From assembly GCA_017999915.1 (NCBI GenBank), contig JAGNKX010000002.1, forward strand, positions 62,001 through 126,000: a DNA stretch of 64,000 bases, read 5' to 3'. Made by a program: the position numbers and the translations under genes. This document shows, piece after piece, positions 44,665 through 54,138 of this stretch. The notes under the pieces were generated by a model. It was not told the origin of the DNA, ran no database searches, and worked only from the letters and a program-made list of their open reading frames with translations. Origin of the DNA: Spirochaetota bacterium (GTDB lineage Bacteria; Spirochaetota; UBA4802; UBA5550). Position 1 is the stretch's first letter. The number at the start of each line of letters is the position of its first letter.

Positions 44665-45611
44665 CGCCTGTTCTTCTCCCTCATCAGGTTCTCCTGGATG
44701 TTCCGGTCCAGATCGCGGGCCGTGAATATGCCCAGCTTCTTGAGGCGCTGGTTCAGCGCCGCGGTCTCCACGATGATGGGGATGTTCCTTCCCGGCCTGA
44801 CCGGCACCATGATGCTCGACACGTCGATGTCGAGGACCGGGTAGGTCTGCTCCTCGAGGCCGAGGCGGTCATACTCCTTGTTCTGGACCCATTCCTCGAG
44901 GATGACGACGAGCTCGACGCGCTTGCGGTCCCGCACCGAGCGGATGCCGAATATGTCCTTCACGTTGATGATGCCCAACCCCCTGATCTCCATGTGGTGC
45001 TTGAGGATCGGCGATCCGCTCCCCATCAGGATGGATTCGTCCACCCGCTTGACCATGACCACGTCGTCGGCGATGAACCGGTGGCCCCGCTCGACGAGCT
45101 CCAGGGCGCATTCGCTCTTGCCCACGCCGCTCTTGCCGATCAGGAGCACCCCGATGCCGTACACGTCAACGAAGGTGCCGTGCATCGATATGGCCGGGGC
45201 GAAGGCCTCGTTCAGGAGATAGATAAGCGAACTGGTGAACCTGGTCGTGTCCTTGCGGGTCACGAAGACCGGCACGCCTTTCCGGTCCGCGACCTCGAGG
45301 AACTGTCCGTCCGGCTCCTCGTCGTGGGTAAAAACGCAGCAGAGCACGTCGTATGAAAAAAACTTCGATATGACGTCCCGCTTGTCATCGGCCGAGAGCT
45401 GGCGCAGGTACGCGCTCTCTCCCAGGCCGAATATCTGTATGCGATCATGGGCGAAAAATTCGTAGAACCCGGCAAGGGTCAGGCCGGGCCTGTTGATGTC
45501 GCCGATCCTGATCTCCTTTTCGAGACCGGACGCGCCCGCCACCAGGCGTATCTGCAGATCTATCACCCCGGTGTTCTCAAGAAAATTTTTAACCAGTATC
45601 TTGTTTTCCAT
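44661..45611 (-). CDS. hprK: HPr kinase/phosphorylase
   Basis: Phosphorylates and dephosphorylates HPr at Ser46. 316 residues: N-terminal MurF-like domain (1-130) and the kinase domain with P-loop GKSGVGKSE (about residue 155), FIADDVV, and the family signature RGLGIINVKDIFGIRSVR. GLEEQTYPVLDID and VRPGRNIPIIVETAA complete the pattern. Its stop overlaps the HPr start. Confidence 0.95.
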   Translation of the reverse strand: MENKILVKNFLENTGVIDLQIRLVAGASGLEKEIRIGDINRPGLTLAGFYEFFAHDRIQIFGLGESAYLRQLSADDKRDVISKFFSYDVLCCVFTHDEEPDGQFLEVADRKGVPVFVTRKDTTRFTSSLIYLLNEAFAPAISMHGTFVDVYGIGVLLIGKSGVGKSECALELVERGHRFIADDVVMVKRVDESILMGSGSPILKHHMEIRGLGIINVKDIFGIRSVRDRKRVELVVILEEWVQNKEYDRLGLEEQTYPVLDIDVSSIMVPVRPGRNIPIIVETAALNQRLKKLGIFTARDLDRNIQENLMREKNRR

Positions 45612-45715
45612 TTATTGTGTTATATGGCGCCGCGAAACGTTAATTTCTGCAAACAGACGGCATACGCCCCCGGCGCGCCGCGCAACGACGCGCGGTCCGC
45701 CGGGCCGCGCCGGCT

Positions 45716-46516
45716 TTAGAAAGCCGGGACCATCACTTCATACTTGTTGCCGTTCTTGCTTATGATGTTGATGAACTCGGACTCGATGTTGAAAAACGGC
45801 AGGAAATGCTGCCTGGATTTTTCAATCTCGAGTATCGCCTCGTGGAGCGTGAGCTTCAACATATCGCATGAACTGAGCTTTTTGAATTCCACCCGCGGAT
45901 TGGCCGGGGTGTCATCGAAAATATCAAGGGCATAGGTGACAAAATGACCGGCATGGGAGCCGCTTTCCGTCTTGTCGGCCGGAACCTCGACCATCTTCAG
46001 GCCGTTCGTCCCCCGGAAAATGACCGCGTAATTCTTGTTCGACGACGACACGTCGGTCTCTATCTTGCTGTCGCCCTTCTTGAACAGGATATAGTCTTTC
46101 TTATCGACCCTCATCTGCAGCAGCGCCTCGATGTTGTCGACAGGCTTGTTGCTTACCTGCCGGAGGACCACCTCTTTTCCCCCGTTGCTGGTGACATCTA
46201 TGGAAGCGACCTCGCCCCGTTCGGGGCCCTTGTGCATCTGGTGCTTCTCTTTGTAACGGCGGACCTGTTTCTCCATTTTCTCGAACAGGAGGTCAATAGC
46301 GGAGAAGAGATCGGCCGCTTTTTCCTTGCCGTGGAACTGCACACCGTCGCCGTTCAGCACGACCTCGGAAATATGGTCCAGCTTTTCAACCGACAGTATG
46401 ATGTGCGCGTCTATCAGCTGATTGAAATGCCGGTCCAGCTTTTTTATCTTTTTTTCCGCATAGTCACGCAGGCTATCCGAGACATTCAGATGCCTTCCGG
46501 TTACTGTGATGTTCAT
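45716..46516 (-). CDS. hpf: ribosome hibernation promoting factor, long form, with an extra C-terminal domain
   Basis: 266 residues. The N-terminal S30AE domain (1-95, MNITVTGRHLNVSDSLRDYAEKKIKKL) blocks the decoding centre; residues 118-180 (KPVDNIEALLQM, YILFKKG, YAVIFRGTNGLKMVEVP) match the dimerisation domain of long HPFs. Residues 215-265 (LKLTLHEAILEIEKSRQHFLPFF, KNGNKYEVMVPAF) look like a second copy of that domain. Usual long HPFs are about 180-190 residues. The start overlaps the rpoN stop as ATGA, with GAGGAG upstream. Confidence 0.88.
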   Translation of the reverse strand: MNITVTGRHLNVSDSLRDYAEKKIKKLDRHFNQLIDAHIILSVEKLDHISEVVLNGDGVQFHGKEKAADLFSAIDLLFEKMEKQVRRYKEKHQMHKGPERGEVASIDVTSNGGKEVVLRQVSNKPVDNIEALLQMRVDKKDYILFKKGDSKIETDVSSSNKNYAVIFRGTNGLKMVEVPADKTESGSHAGHFVTYALDIFDDTPANPRVEFKKLSSCDMLKLTLHEAILEIEKSRQHFLPFFNIESEFINIISKNGNKYEVMVPAF

Positions 46517-47955
46517 GTACGCTCCTCTGTTTTAATTTTATTGATCTTCTTTCGTCTACCGGACGTCGGGATGTTCAGAATCCCCCGGTATTTCGCGACG
46601 GTTCGGCGGGCCACATGCATGCCCGCCTTGCCGAGTATCCTCACGATCTCCTCGTCGCTGTAGGGCCGCTCCGCGTTCTCGCGCTCGATGACGTCACGAA
46701 TAAGGTTCATGGCCTCGTCGGACGACACCTCCGCGCTGTTCTGGCCGGCCTTGAGCCGCGACACGAAAAAATATTTCAGATCAAAGACCCCCCACCCGGT
46801 CTGCACATACTTGTTGCTGGTGGCGCGGCTCACGGTCGACTCGTGGAGGCCCAGCTCGCGCGCCACCTCGCTGTGCGTCAGCGGATGCAGATGGCCCGGC
46901 CCCTTTTCCAGGAATTCGCGCTGGCGCTTCATGATGGATTCGACAACCCTGAGTATCGTGGCGCGCCTGTTCGCTATATTTTTCACGAGGTAACGGGCCG
47001 ACTGCATTTTATCCTGAATATAGTCCCTTAATTTTTTTTCAATGTTTTTTTTCTTCAGCAGCGAAATATAGTATGAATTGATGCGCAGCCCCGGGACCCA
47101 ATCGTCATTGAGGCCCACGATGATCTCCCCGTCCACCAGGCGGACGTCGATGTCGGGGACAATATAGCGGATGGTTCTGTTCGAATACTGGCGGCCCGGA
47201 TACGGATCAAGGTTCTGTATCATCTTCGTCTTCTCCAGCACGTCCGCCATGGCCATGCCGAGGGTGCCGGCGATTTTCTTGTAATCCAGCTTCTCGAAAT
47301 GCTCGAAGCAGTCGGCCACGATCCTCCTGAGCACGTCGTCGGCGGGATAAAAATGGCCGCACTGGACCAGCAGGCTTTCCCGGACGCCCCGGACGGCGCA
47401 CCCGACGGGGTCAAAAAGGCTGACGGCTCCGGCGAACCGCTCAGCGTCGGCGGGAGTGCAGATGTCCTTGAGGAGCTCGGCCGGGTCCTCGTCCAGGAAC
47501 CCGTTCTCATTGATGGACGTTATGATCGCCTGGTAGATGTTCAGCTCGCGCTCATCACGGGCCGTCATCCGCGCCTGCCAGAGCAGGTGCTCGGAGAGGG
47601 ATTCCTCCTGGGCCGTTATGTTCTCGAAATAATTTCTCTTTCTATCTTCCTCGTCGGAATAGCCGGTATCGCTGGCGTCCTCGTACATCGCCCGCTGTTC
47701 CTCGCCCCTGGTTATCAGCGACTCGTCGCCGCTCAGGTTCCTGGCGACGCCGGCTTCAACGTCCGTTCCCGGCGTCGTCTGCGAGGACATGACGACGCCG
47801 TCCTCTTCCAGGACCGGGTTTTCAACAAGTTCATCTGATATTCTGTCGTAGAGTTCTACCGTGGAAAGCTGTAACAGCTCAATAGCCTGTTGCAGGGACC
47901 GGGTCATTACCAGCTTTTGTGATTGCTTCAATCCTGTCTGGAGAGAAATGGTCAT
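46513..47955 (-). CDS. rpoN: RNA polymerase sigma-54 factor
   Basis: 480 residues from ATG 47955. Region I starts MTISLQTGLKQSQKLVMTRSLQQAIELLQLS; the core-binding and helix-turn-helix regions include LTHSEVARELGLHESTVSRATSNKYVQT; the RpoN box is ARRTVAKYRG (in HVARRTVAKYRGILNIP). It directs transcription from -24/-12 promoters with NtrX-type activators. First gene of the hpf-hprK-ptsH-ntrYX run. Confidence 0.96.
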   Translation of the reverse strand: MTISLQTGLKQSQKLVMTRSLQQAIELLQLSTVELYDRISDELVENPVLEEDGVVMSSQTTPGTDVEAGVARNLSGDESLITRGEEQRAMYEDASDTGYSDEEDRKRNYFENITAQEESLSEHLLWQARMTARDERELNIYQAIITSINENGFLDEDPAELLKDICTPADAERFAGAVSLFDPVGCAVRGVRESLLVQCGHFYPADDVLRRIVADCFEHFEKLDYKKIAGTLGMAMADVLEKTKMIQNLDPYPGRQYSNRTIRYIVPDIDVRLVDGEIIVGLNDDWVPGLRINSYYISLLKKKNIEKKLRDYIQDKMQSARYLVKNIANRRATILRVVESIMKRQREFLEKGPGHLHPLTHSEVARELGLHESTVSRATSNKYVQTGWGVFDLKYFFVSRLKAGQNSAEVSSDEAMNLIRDVIERENAERPYSDEEIVRILGKAGMHVARRTVAKYRGILNIPTSGRRKKINKIKTEERT

Positions 47956-48002
47956 GTTATCAATCACCGCTGAGCGTACTCGCGCCAATAATCCATATCA
48001 TA

Positions 48003-48031
48003 ATAGTATACATAAACAACGATAAAATCAA
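48003..48031 (-). promoter_or_regulatory. sigma-70 type promoter for rpoN
   Basis: Minus strand: TTGATT, 17 bases, TACTAT, about 48 bases before the rpoN ATG. Confidence 0.42.
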
Positions 48032-48381
48032 TAAGGATATAAAAATAATGAAGGAGTCTACATGAAATTATCGTTCCTGGCCGATGGCATATCCGCATTA
48101 TAAAGCCCCTCCGGGACTTTTTAGAAACCAATTACTTTTGAGTATGCTATAATAAAATGTTACAAAAAATGTATTATTGTTCTTTTAAAGGAAATCTATG
48201 AAATATAATACTTGCTGTATAACTTATTAAAATCTATACGCTTCGCCCACGCCACCTTCGGCTGCGGGGGCGGATTCAGCTAATCAATAAGTTGTACACA
48301 ATGTCTGATATTCGTAATATTTTCAATGAATATATTTGCAAGCATTAATTAGAAACCCTCTTAAAAATGGCAGATAATGAT

Positions 48382-48413
48382 AAAATACCCCGCAGCAAGA
48401 TACGGGGTATTTT
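48382..48413. terminator. perfect hairpin, possible bidirectional terminator
   Basis: AAAATACCCCG / CGGGGTATTTT with a 10-base loop. The A/T ends of the stem give a short T-run on either strand. It could end the transcript of the uspA-like gene on the minus strand about 320 bases past its stop. Confidence 0.5.
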
Positions 48414-48440
48414 GTCGCATAATGTTTTGCGCGTTCTCAT

Positions 48441-48478
48441 CCCCGGAGCAGAGCTCCGGGGTTTGCGCGCGCTGCGAT
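48441..48478. repeat. family C repeat, copy 1
   Basis: CCCCGGAG / CTCCGGGG stem followed by TTTGCGCGCGCTGCGAT. A related block with CGGAGC-GCTCCGG then TTTTCGCGCGCAGCGAT is at 56151-56187. Confidence 0.5.
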
Positions 48479-48484
48479 CAAATC

Positions 48485-48630
48485 TGTCATTGCGAGGAGT
48501 CCCGATTACATCGGAGCGATGCATCAATCTTGATCTTGATTTTGATTCAGAATGTAGACATGGGAAACCTTTTCATCATTATCCTATATGTAATGATACT
48601 CATGATCGCTTCGCTTTGCTCGCAATGACA
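48485..48630. repeat. TGTCATTGCGAG ... CTCGCAATGACA inverted repeat unit
   Basis: Perfect 12-base inverted repeats at 48485-48496 and 48619-48630 bound a 146-base unit. The TGTCATTGCGAGGAG type end is a motif that I recall from dispersed intergenic repeats in diverse bacteria, so this is probably a non-autonomous repeat. No transposase is inside. Confidence 0.6.
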
Positions 48631-48733
48631 AAAAAAGCAAGAACAATTGCATTTTTTAATATATCTATTAATCGTATCAATAACCCACGGCCAATCCCGC
48701 AGCCTTTTAAAAAGGGAGCTCCGGAAATTCCCG

Positions 48734-49165
48734 CTATTTAACGACGCACACGGAGCAATGGGCGTGGTGCACCACCCGGTCGGATATGGAGCCGACCAGG
48801 AACCGCGCTACGGCGGAGCGGCCCTTGCTGCCCATGACGATCATGTCATACCCGCCCTGTTCCGCGATCTCGCAGATCTTGTCCGCCGGGTATCCCTCCA
48901 CCACGATCCGGTCCCACTCGATGTTCTCATGGTCCAGCATGGGATGGACTTCCTCGAAGCGCTGCTCCGAGAGCCACTTCACGCGGTCGACCCCCTCCGG
49001 CGCGGCGCCGTAAAATCCGGGCAACGGGCCGAATTCCTCCACGACCTCCAGGACCGTCAATTTCGCGTGGGACTCCTTGGCTATGACGATGGCCATTTCC
49101 AGCGCCTTCTTCGAGGATTCCGATCCGTCCACCGGGGCCAGCACCTTCTGGATATACCGTCTCAT
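48734..49165 (-). CDS. universal stress protein (UspA family)
   Basis: 143 residues, single Usp domain. [20 protein letters not shown] at the start and the ATP-binding motif [21 protein letters not shown] near the end indicate the nucleotide-binding type. GGAGAAGAACAG precedes the ATG. It stands alone between the hairpin-rich gap and the large lipoprotein's terminator. Likely a stress or starvation protein; no specific partner seen. Confidence 0.92.
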   Translation of the reverse strand: MRRYIQKVLAPVDGSESSKKALEMAIVIAKESHAKLTVLEVVEEFGPLPGFYGAAPEGVDRVKWLSEQRFEEVHPMLDHENIEWDRIVVEGYPADKICEIAEQGGYDMIVMGSKGRSAVARFLVGSISDRVVHHAHCSVCVVK

Positions 49166-49353
49166 CTGTTCTTCTCCATGAACCGTATTTGGTTGAACTA
49201 TAAATAATAGTTACCCATTATCAACAGGGGAGTCAAGAAATTTATTGAAGGTGTGATTGCGAATCCAGAGGAGCCAGATAGCTGCCGGATTGCCATTGTC
49301 TTTGAACATCGCTCGGATCAAATCATGGGAAAGCCATGTATGCAAAACGCGCA

Positions 49354-49389
49354 AAAAGAACACCCGTCCTGCAACGGGCGGGTGTTCTG
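49354..49389 (-). terminator. Rho-independent terminator after the 1423-aa lipoprotein gene
   Basis: Minus strand: AGAACACCCG / CGGGTGTTCT, 10-base stem with inner pairing, followed by five T. It is 27 bases past the stop codon. Confidence 0.85.
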
Positions 49390-49416
49390 CCGTTTAATAC
49401 CGTACTTACGCCTTTA

Positions 49417-52400
49417 TTAATCGGCCTGGAATCCAAGGTTCTTGATAATCACATTGATATCAACCCTCGGATCGTTCATGTCCGCCATGGCCTCCAGCAT
49501 CAGCACCAGGTCGTCCCAGAGGGGCGAATTGGGATCGCTGACAATGCTCCAGCCCAGGAAACGGTCCAGGTCCTCAATGATATACTGCATAGAGTAAGGC
49601 GTCGTCATGGTCGTCACCGCGTAATTCAGGATGCTGTCGTTGTTCTTGAGGAGAATATCGACATTCTTCAGCATCCGTTCGTATTTCTCTCCGGTGCCGC
49701 CGGACGTTTTCATCACGTCATGCACCTGGGGAAGGTAGGCCACCATGTCAATCAGCTGGTCATAAGCGTCCGTATTCCCCGTGCCATGGTCGTACCCGTG
49801 GTAGTGCCAGCCGGCGCTGTCGTGCTTCGCGAAGATCTTGCCCGCCGTGTACAGGAGCCCGTGGACCTGCTCTTCGGTCAGGGATTGGGCCAGGACGGCA
49901 TTGACGATATTCACCAGGTTCGGCGTGATGTCGCGGGAGCCGCCGACGAACTGCTTCAGTTTGCTCATGGAATCTGTAAATGTGGTCCACTGGGCATCAT
50001 GGGCTTCATTCCCGGCGCCTGTCCTGAACGGCCCTTCATACCCGAGGAAGTCCTCGAGGGAAATGTCCTCGTTTCTCTGCGAGAATACCCACTGGTAATT
50101 GGTGTAATTAAGGGTCTTATGATAGCCGTTGGTTATGGCTTCGCTCTTGTTGATCTTCATAGCCGTCATCAGCTGTTCAAGACCAAGCGCAACATTCTGG
50201 CGCTGGGCGCTGTTGGGTGTTTCGCCCAGTTTCTGCAGCAACGCCATGAGGCGGGTCACCAGCCGCGTATTGTCGGTGACCATGGGCAGAAGCCCGTTGG
50301 TATCCGTCATCCCGCTGCCGGTCATTACGCTGAGTACCGTCCTGAGAGGCGTTGTGCCGTTTGTAGCGACCTCTCGCGGGAGGTACGGGGTCGTGTCATG
50401 GGCCGTATTCGGGTTGAAATACTGGTAATCAAACCCTGATTCGGTTTTCACCCTGGGCACCCACCGGTTATCGGCCGTGTAGTAGCGCATCAGCGGCTTC
50501 GAAAGCGGTATAAAGATTCCTTCGAGAAGGTCCGCAAGGGGATACTTGTGCTGCGACACGGTATAGTTGTAATTATGACCGGAAGTCGTCTTGGTATAGC
50601 TGGTCCCTTCCCACAGCGTTCCGGTTATGGCCAGGAGAAGCGGGAAGAACTTATTCCGGTTGTCCCAGAGGGTAGTGCCGTCAACGCCGATGTCTGCATT
50701 GGATGATTGAATGTAGCCCTCGTTCTGATCGGTCCCGTCAACATCGGCATTCAAGAATCCCATACGCACAACGGGATCTATATTCCTCCCCACAGCATCG
50801 GGAAGAACATAGCCGTTCCCCAGGATGGTCCCGAAGAGATAATCATTAGAAATGGTTATCAGCGCCAGGTTGAGGTATCTTACAAATACGAGTATACGGC
50901 CGTCCCCGGGCCTGCTGGAATCCCTGTAATCCGGGACATTGGCCGTTGCCACATCGCCAAGATGGATTTTTGACGAATAATAATGATCGGATGCCCAATG
51001 GCCGTTCTCATCACCCTTGCGGGCATTGGCCAGGCCAACCGCACCGTTGGCTTCAATTATTACAAAGGCGCCGCTATGACCGAGGGTTATGCCTGCCAGG
51101 GCAGCCTTCATGTACATCGGAATGGTGAATACAAATTTTTTCTCAAGCAGGAACCACTGGAGGTTCCGATACATCGCTTCCTCCTGCGAGCGGCATTCGC
51201 GGATGGCGCTCTGCTCAGGAATCTTTTCGAAGAACCTGAAATTACCGCTTGTCCTGCTGCCATTTGAACTCTGGTTGAGATGGAACATGTCATTTCCGCT
51301 GGTTCCATCCACCCAGCTGTCACCACCAGCATTCATGGGCGGCGCAAGATATTTCCGACCGCCATCATCATAGGTTATGACGAAATAATCCGATTCAAGC
51401 ACCGGCCGGTACCGGTTCGCCCGCTGGGAATTCACATCTGAATCATTGTCCGGATTGTCTGAAACATCATTGGCATTTTCAGCCGTGTGACCCTTGTGGG
51501 GATACCAATACTCCCATGTGGACACAGTGGAGCTGGGCTTGTACACGTAGGCATATACTTCACCGTTCGGCTTGTAATAGCGGCACACGGTGCGGTTGCC
51601 CTTGCCCGGCCAGTTGAAGGTCATGGTGTCGGCGTCCTTGTTGTCTTTCTCCGGGCTGTAATAGTAGGGTCCGCCGCCGTCCCAGCATGAGCGGGCCAGC
51701 CAGCTCATGAGGAACTGTGCGGTATTCAAAATGCCCTTTCCGTCAGCAACCTTCGGGAAATAGGTCCGGTAATCATTTTCACTGCCCGTTGTGGAAAGGG
51801 TCTGTTTGCTAGTGACCGAGACTGCAGTCTCACCGCCGTTGGGTATGCCGGCATCGCCGGCGCATCCCGCCGGGAGCAGTCCGAGGGTCGGGAAATCATA
51901 GCCGAGATAAAACTTGTGTGAGCCGTAGGAGTTAACAGAGTACGGAAATGAGCTCCGGGCAACATGGTCGCCCTGGTCCAGCCGCTCGTCAAGGGCCAGC
52001 GAATAGGAGTGCATCCCCAGGGAGCAGCCGGCAACCGTAACCTGTCCGGAGGTCAGGGCATACATCGAGTCGTTTATGGTGATGATGCCGTTCGTTGATG
52101 CACCGTGCGTGCGGTTCCAGTTGCTCGCCGGTTCCTCGCCGTCGCTACTCAGCTGGGTCAGGAAACCGAAATTATAACTTCCCGCTATCGTAAAAACAAG
52201 ATGATCCAGGTACGACAGACTCGACCAGCTTCCGTCGGCGGAACGCAAACGTCCGCGGCCATTGTACTCAAGCATTCTCTTGATGGAAGGCTCAAGGGTC
52301 ACCGTATTGTAATCGATCCCGGCGTTCTTCAGCTTGGCCAGCGAAACGGTGAGTTCCTCCACCGGCGAGCGGCCGCTGCTGTTGCTGAAGATCTTCATTG

Positions 52401-53688
52401 TATCGTCCAGTGTCGAGCTGTCGTCGTCCCGAATAAAAAGCTTGGCCACGTTTGGAACCATGTCGCGGACAGTTTCCTTAAGAGAGGCGTTGACATAGGG
52501 ATTCGTGTTGTGGTAGTCCGCCACCGTGTCGTAGGCATTGTCCCCGAACTCATGGGTGCCGAAGTACTCGGACAGGTTGATAATGGCGCTCTTCATCTTG
52601 GCCGTGCCGTCCGGTGCGTTAAGAAGCGCCGCCACGTCTTCGGCAAGGATGCTGTCAATGATGTCCCGCGCTTCGGAATCATTGGCAATCACATTATTGA
52701 GACCATAGAGCAGCTTGACTAGTCCCTTCGTGGCGTTGCCCAGATCCGTATTCCTGGTATAGTCGCCGGTAAGGACCAGATCCCTGCTCGCCGGGGGCGT
52801 GTAACTGCCGTTGACCCACATCGGGTAATCGCAGCTCATGGTCATCTTCCCCAGCAGCTTGGCCAGCTTGGTGACGTCATATTCGATCCTGACGCGCGTC
52901 GCCCGGTCGTTCCAGTTATTCACGGTCGCACCGACGAGATTATCGGTGAGACAGCGGTCGTTGGAAGTCAATTCCACGGAATTGCCGGAACCATCGTAGA
53001 GCGTTACCTTCATGCCGATCGGAATTTCCAGTGATGAGATATCCCCTGAGGATATGCCGTTTGAAGGAAGGGTGTAATCGCCCGCCGGCAGGTCCACGGC
53101 ATACCCGGAGGCGTCATACATGCAGTGCTGGAAAAACCTCACCTTCATCATGCGCCCCATGTCCGACTCGATCTCGACCGGGTCCTTTTCGTTGACCATG
53201 TAATCCACCACCTGTCCGGCCATGGCCAGAATATCACTGCTCAGATTGGTATTGTCAGCGACCTGGTCAAGGGCGCTGTAAAACTGCGCCAGCCGGTCAA
53301 CACTGGTGTTGTCATAATAACCCTTATCAGCCTGGCCTGAATCCTTGTAGTGATAATCGGCTGGATCCATCATGATCTTCAGCAGCCCGTGGAGCTCCCC
53401 TACCATGGGAACCAGGAAGGGCGCCTGGACCAGGTCGACAGCGTCCCTTAGAAACAGAGGAATCTCAAATCCATTGAGGAGCATATCCCCCAGAGTGTCG
53501 TTGAGCCTCTGGGAGTCCAATGAATCAATGGCGCTGTGCAGGGCCGGAAAGCCGTCAAAAAGCTTGAGGAGATTGTATTGCGGCTCCTGGTCATTTTGTT
53601 GAAATGAAGCAAGCTGTTTCTTGGAACAGCCGGAACCGATCACCAATACCAGCATGATGCTGATTACTATAGATATGAATTTATTCAT
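49417..53688 (-). CDS. very large lipoprotein of unknown function
   Basis: 1423 residues. The signal sequence ends in the lipobox VIGSGC with the lipidated cysteine at 21, followed by SKK. The mature protein has no recognised domain, no internal repeats that I could see and no membrane segments. It is rich in Asp, Asn, Gly and aromatic residues, with a helical first 150 residues, a mixed middle with many Tyr/Trp/Gly (for example TWEYWYPHKGHT), and a helical C-terminal 300 residues. It is a single-gene unit with own promoter and terminator. Probably a surface or outer-membrane lipoprotein (inference). Confidence 0.85.
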   Translation of the reverse strand: MNKFISIVISIMLVLVIGSGCSKKQLASFQQNDQEPQYNLLKLFDGFPALHSAIDSLDSQRLNDTLGDMLLNGFEIPLFLRDAVDLVQAPFLVPMVGELHGLLKIMMDPADYHYKDSGQADKGYYDNTSVDRLAQFYSALDQVADNTNLSSDILAMAGQVVDYMVNEKDPVEIESDMGRMMKVRFFQHCMYDASGYAVDLPAGDYTLPSNGISSGDISSLEIPIGMKVTLYDGSGNSVELTSNDRCLTDNLVGATVNNWNDRATRVRIEYDVTKLAKLLGKMTMSCDYPMWVNGSYTPPASRDLVLTGDYTRNTDLGNATKGLVKLLYGLNNVIANDSEARDIIDSILAEDVAALLNAPDGTAKMKSAIINLSEYFGTHEFGDNAYDTVADYHNTNPYVNASLKETVRDMVPNVAKLFIRDDDSSTLDDTMKIFSNSSGRSPVEELTVSLAKLKNAGIDYNTVTLEPSIKRMLEYNGRGRLRSADGSWSSLSYLDHLVFTIAGSYNFGFLTQLSSDGEEPASNWNRTHGASTNGIITINDSMYALTSGQVTVAGCSLGMHSYSLALDERLDQGDHVARSSFPYSVNSYGSHKFYLGYDFPTLGLLPAGCAGDAGIPNGGETAVSVTSKQTLSTTGSENDYRTYFPKVADGKGILNTAQFLMSWLARSCWDGGGPYYYSPEKDNKDADTMTFNWPGKGNRTVCRYYKPNGEVYAYVYKPSSTVSTWEYWYPHKGHTAENANDVSDNPDNDSDVNSQRANRYRPVLESDYFVITYDDGGRKYLAPPMNAGGDSWVDGTSGNDMFHLNQSSNGSRTSGNFRFFEKIPEQSAIRECRSQEEAMYRNLQWFLLEKKFVFTIPMYMKAALAGITLGHSGAFVIIEANGAVGLANARKGDENGHWASDHYYSSKIHLGDVATANVPDYRDSSRPGDGRILVFVRYLNLALITISNDYLFGTILGNGYVLPDAVGRNIDPVVRMGFLNADVDGTDQNEGYIQSSNADIGVDGTTLWDNRNKFFPLLLAITGTLWEGTSYTKTTSGHNYNYTVSQHKYPLADLLEGIFIPLSKPLMRYYTADNRWVPRVKTESGFDYQYFNPNTAHDTTPYLPREVATNGTTPLRTVLSVMTGSGMTDTNGLLPMVTDNTRLVTRLMALLQKLGETPNSAQRQNVALGLEQLMTAMKINKSEAITNGYHKTLNYTNYQWVFSQRNEDISLEDFLGYEGPFRTGAGNEAHDAQWTTFTDSMSKLKQFVGGSRDITPNLVNIVNAVLAQSLTEEQVHGLLYTAGKIFAKHDSAGWHYHGYDHGTGNTDAYDQLIDMVAYLPQVHDVMKTSGGTGEKYERMLKNVDILLKNNDSILNYAVTTMTTPYSMQYIIEDLDRFLGWSIVSDPNSPLWDDLVLMLEAMADMNDPRVDINVIIKNLGFQAD

Positions 53689-54138
53689 AACCTCATGACC
53701 TCCTCAAGTTAAGCTTCCCTTCTATAACTTACTAATCAAATCCGATAACAATCTTAATTAAATAACCGTCCAGCCGGTTTTTTTATAAATCTTTCTTTTA
53801 AAATAATCATTAATAATGCTAAAAAAAATAATCCTATCTTTATGAATTATTATGCCACCTGTTCAATAAAAACAATATACAATAAAAAATCCGCTTAGGC
53901 TATAATATTGATAAAAATAATCAGCCCGTGTCGGCTTTTTATAATAAATAAATTAATTTTCCTTACAAAAACCTATCAATGATAATATAATCAGTGATCA
54001 TCAAATACTGATATGAGAATAATAAATACTAAAATTGTATAATTGTCTGGCCAATTTCAGGTATCATCAGAAAATGACATTATCATACACGGCATTGATG
54101 ATTAGATAATCCCACTCTGAGTCCGGCAAGAAGGTCTT
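53689..54138. other. 450-base AT-rich gap between pyrG and the large lipoprotein gene
   Basis: Very AT-rich compared with its flanks. Apart from a candidate promoter next to the lipoprotein gene (53722-53751) I see only runs of A and T; no credible open frame. TCCGGCAA / TTGCCGGA arms straddle the pyrG stop, without a T-run. Confidence 0.6.
53722..53751 (-). promoter_or_regulatory. candidate promoter of the 1423-aa lipoprotein
   Basis: Minus strand: TTGTTA, 18 bases, TTATAG, about 34 bases before the ATG at 53688. GAGGAGGT is the ribosome site. Match is moderate. Confidence 0.35.

Larger units (their letters stand above)
47956..48733. other. 778-base gap between uspA-like gene and rpoN, with several repeats
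   Basis: Holds the rpoN promoter (48003-48031), AT-rich DNA to about 48240, a GC-rich patch, a perfect 11-base-stem hairpin (48382-48413), a CCGGAGC-type hairpin repeat (48441-48478), and a pair of 12-base inverted repeats (48485-48496 and 48619-48630). No credible gene. Confidence 0.6.
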
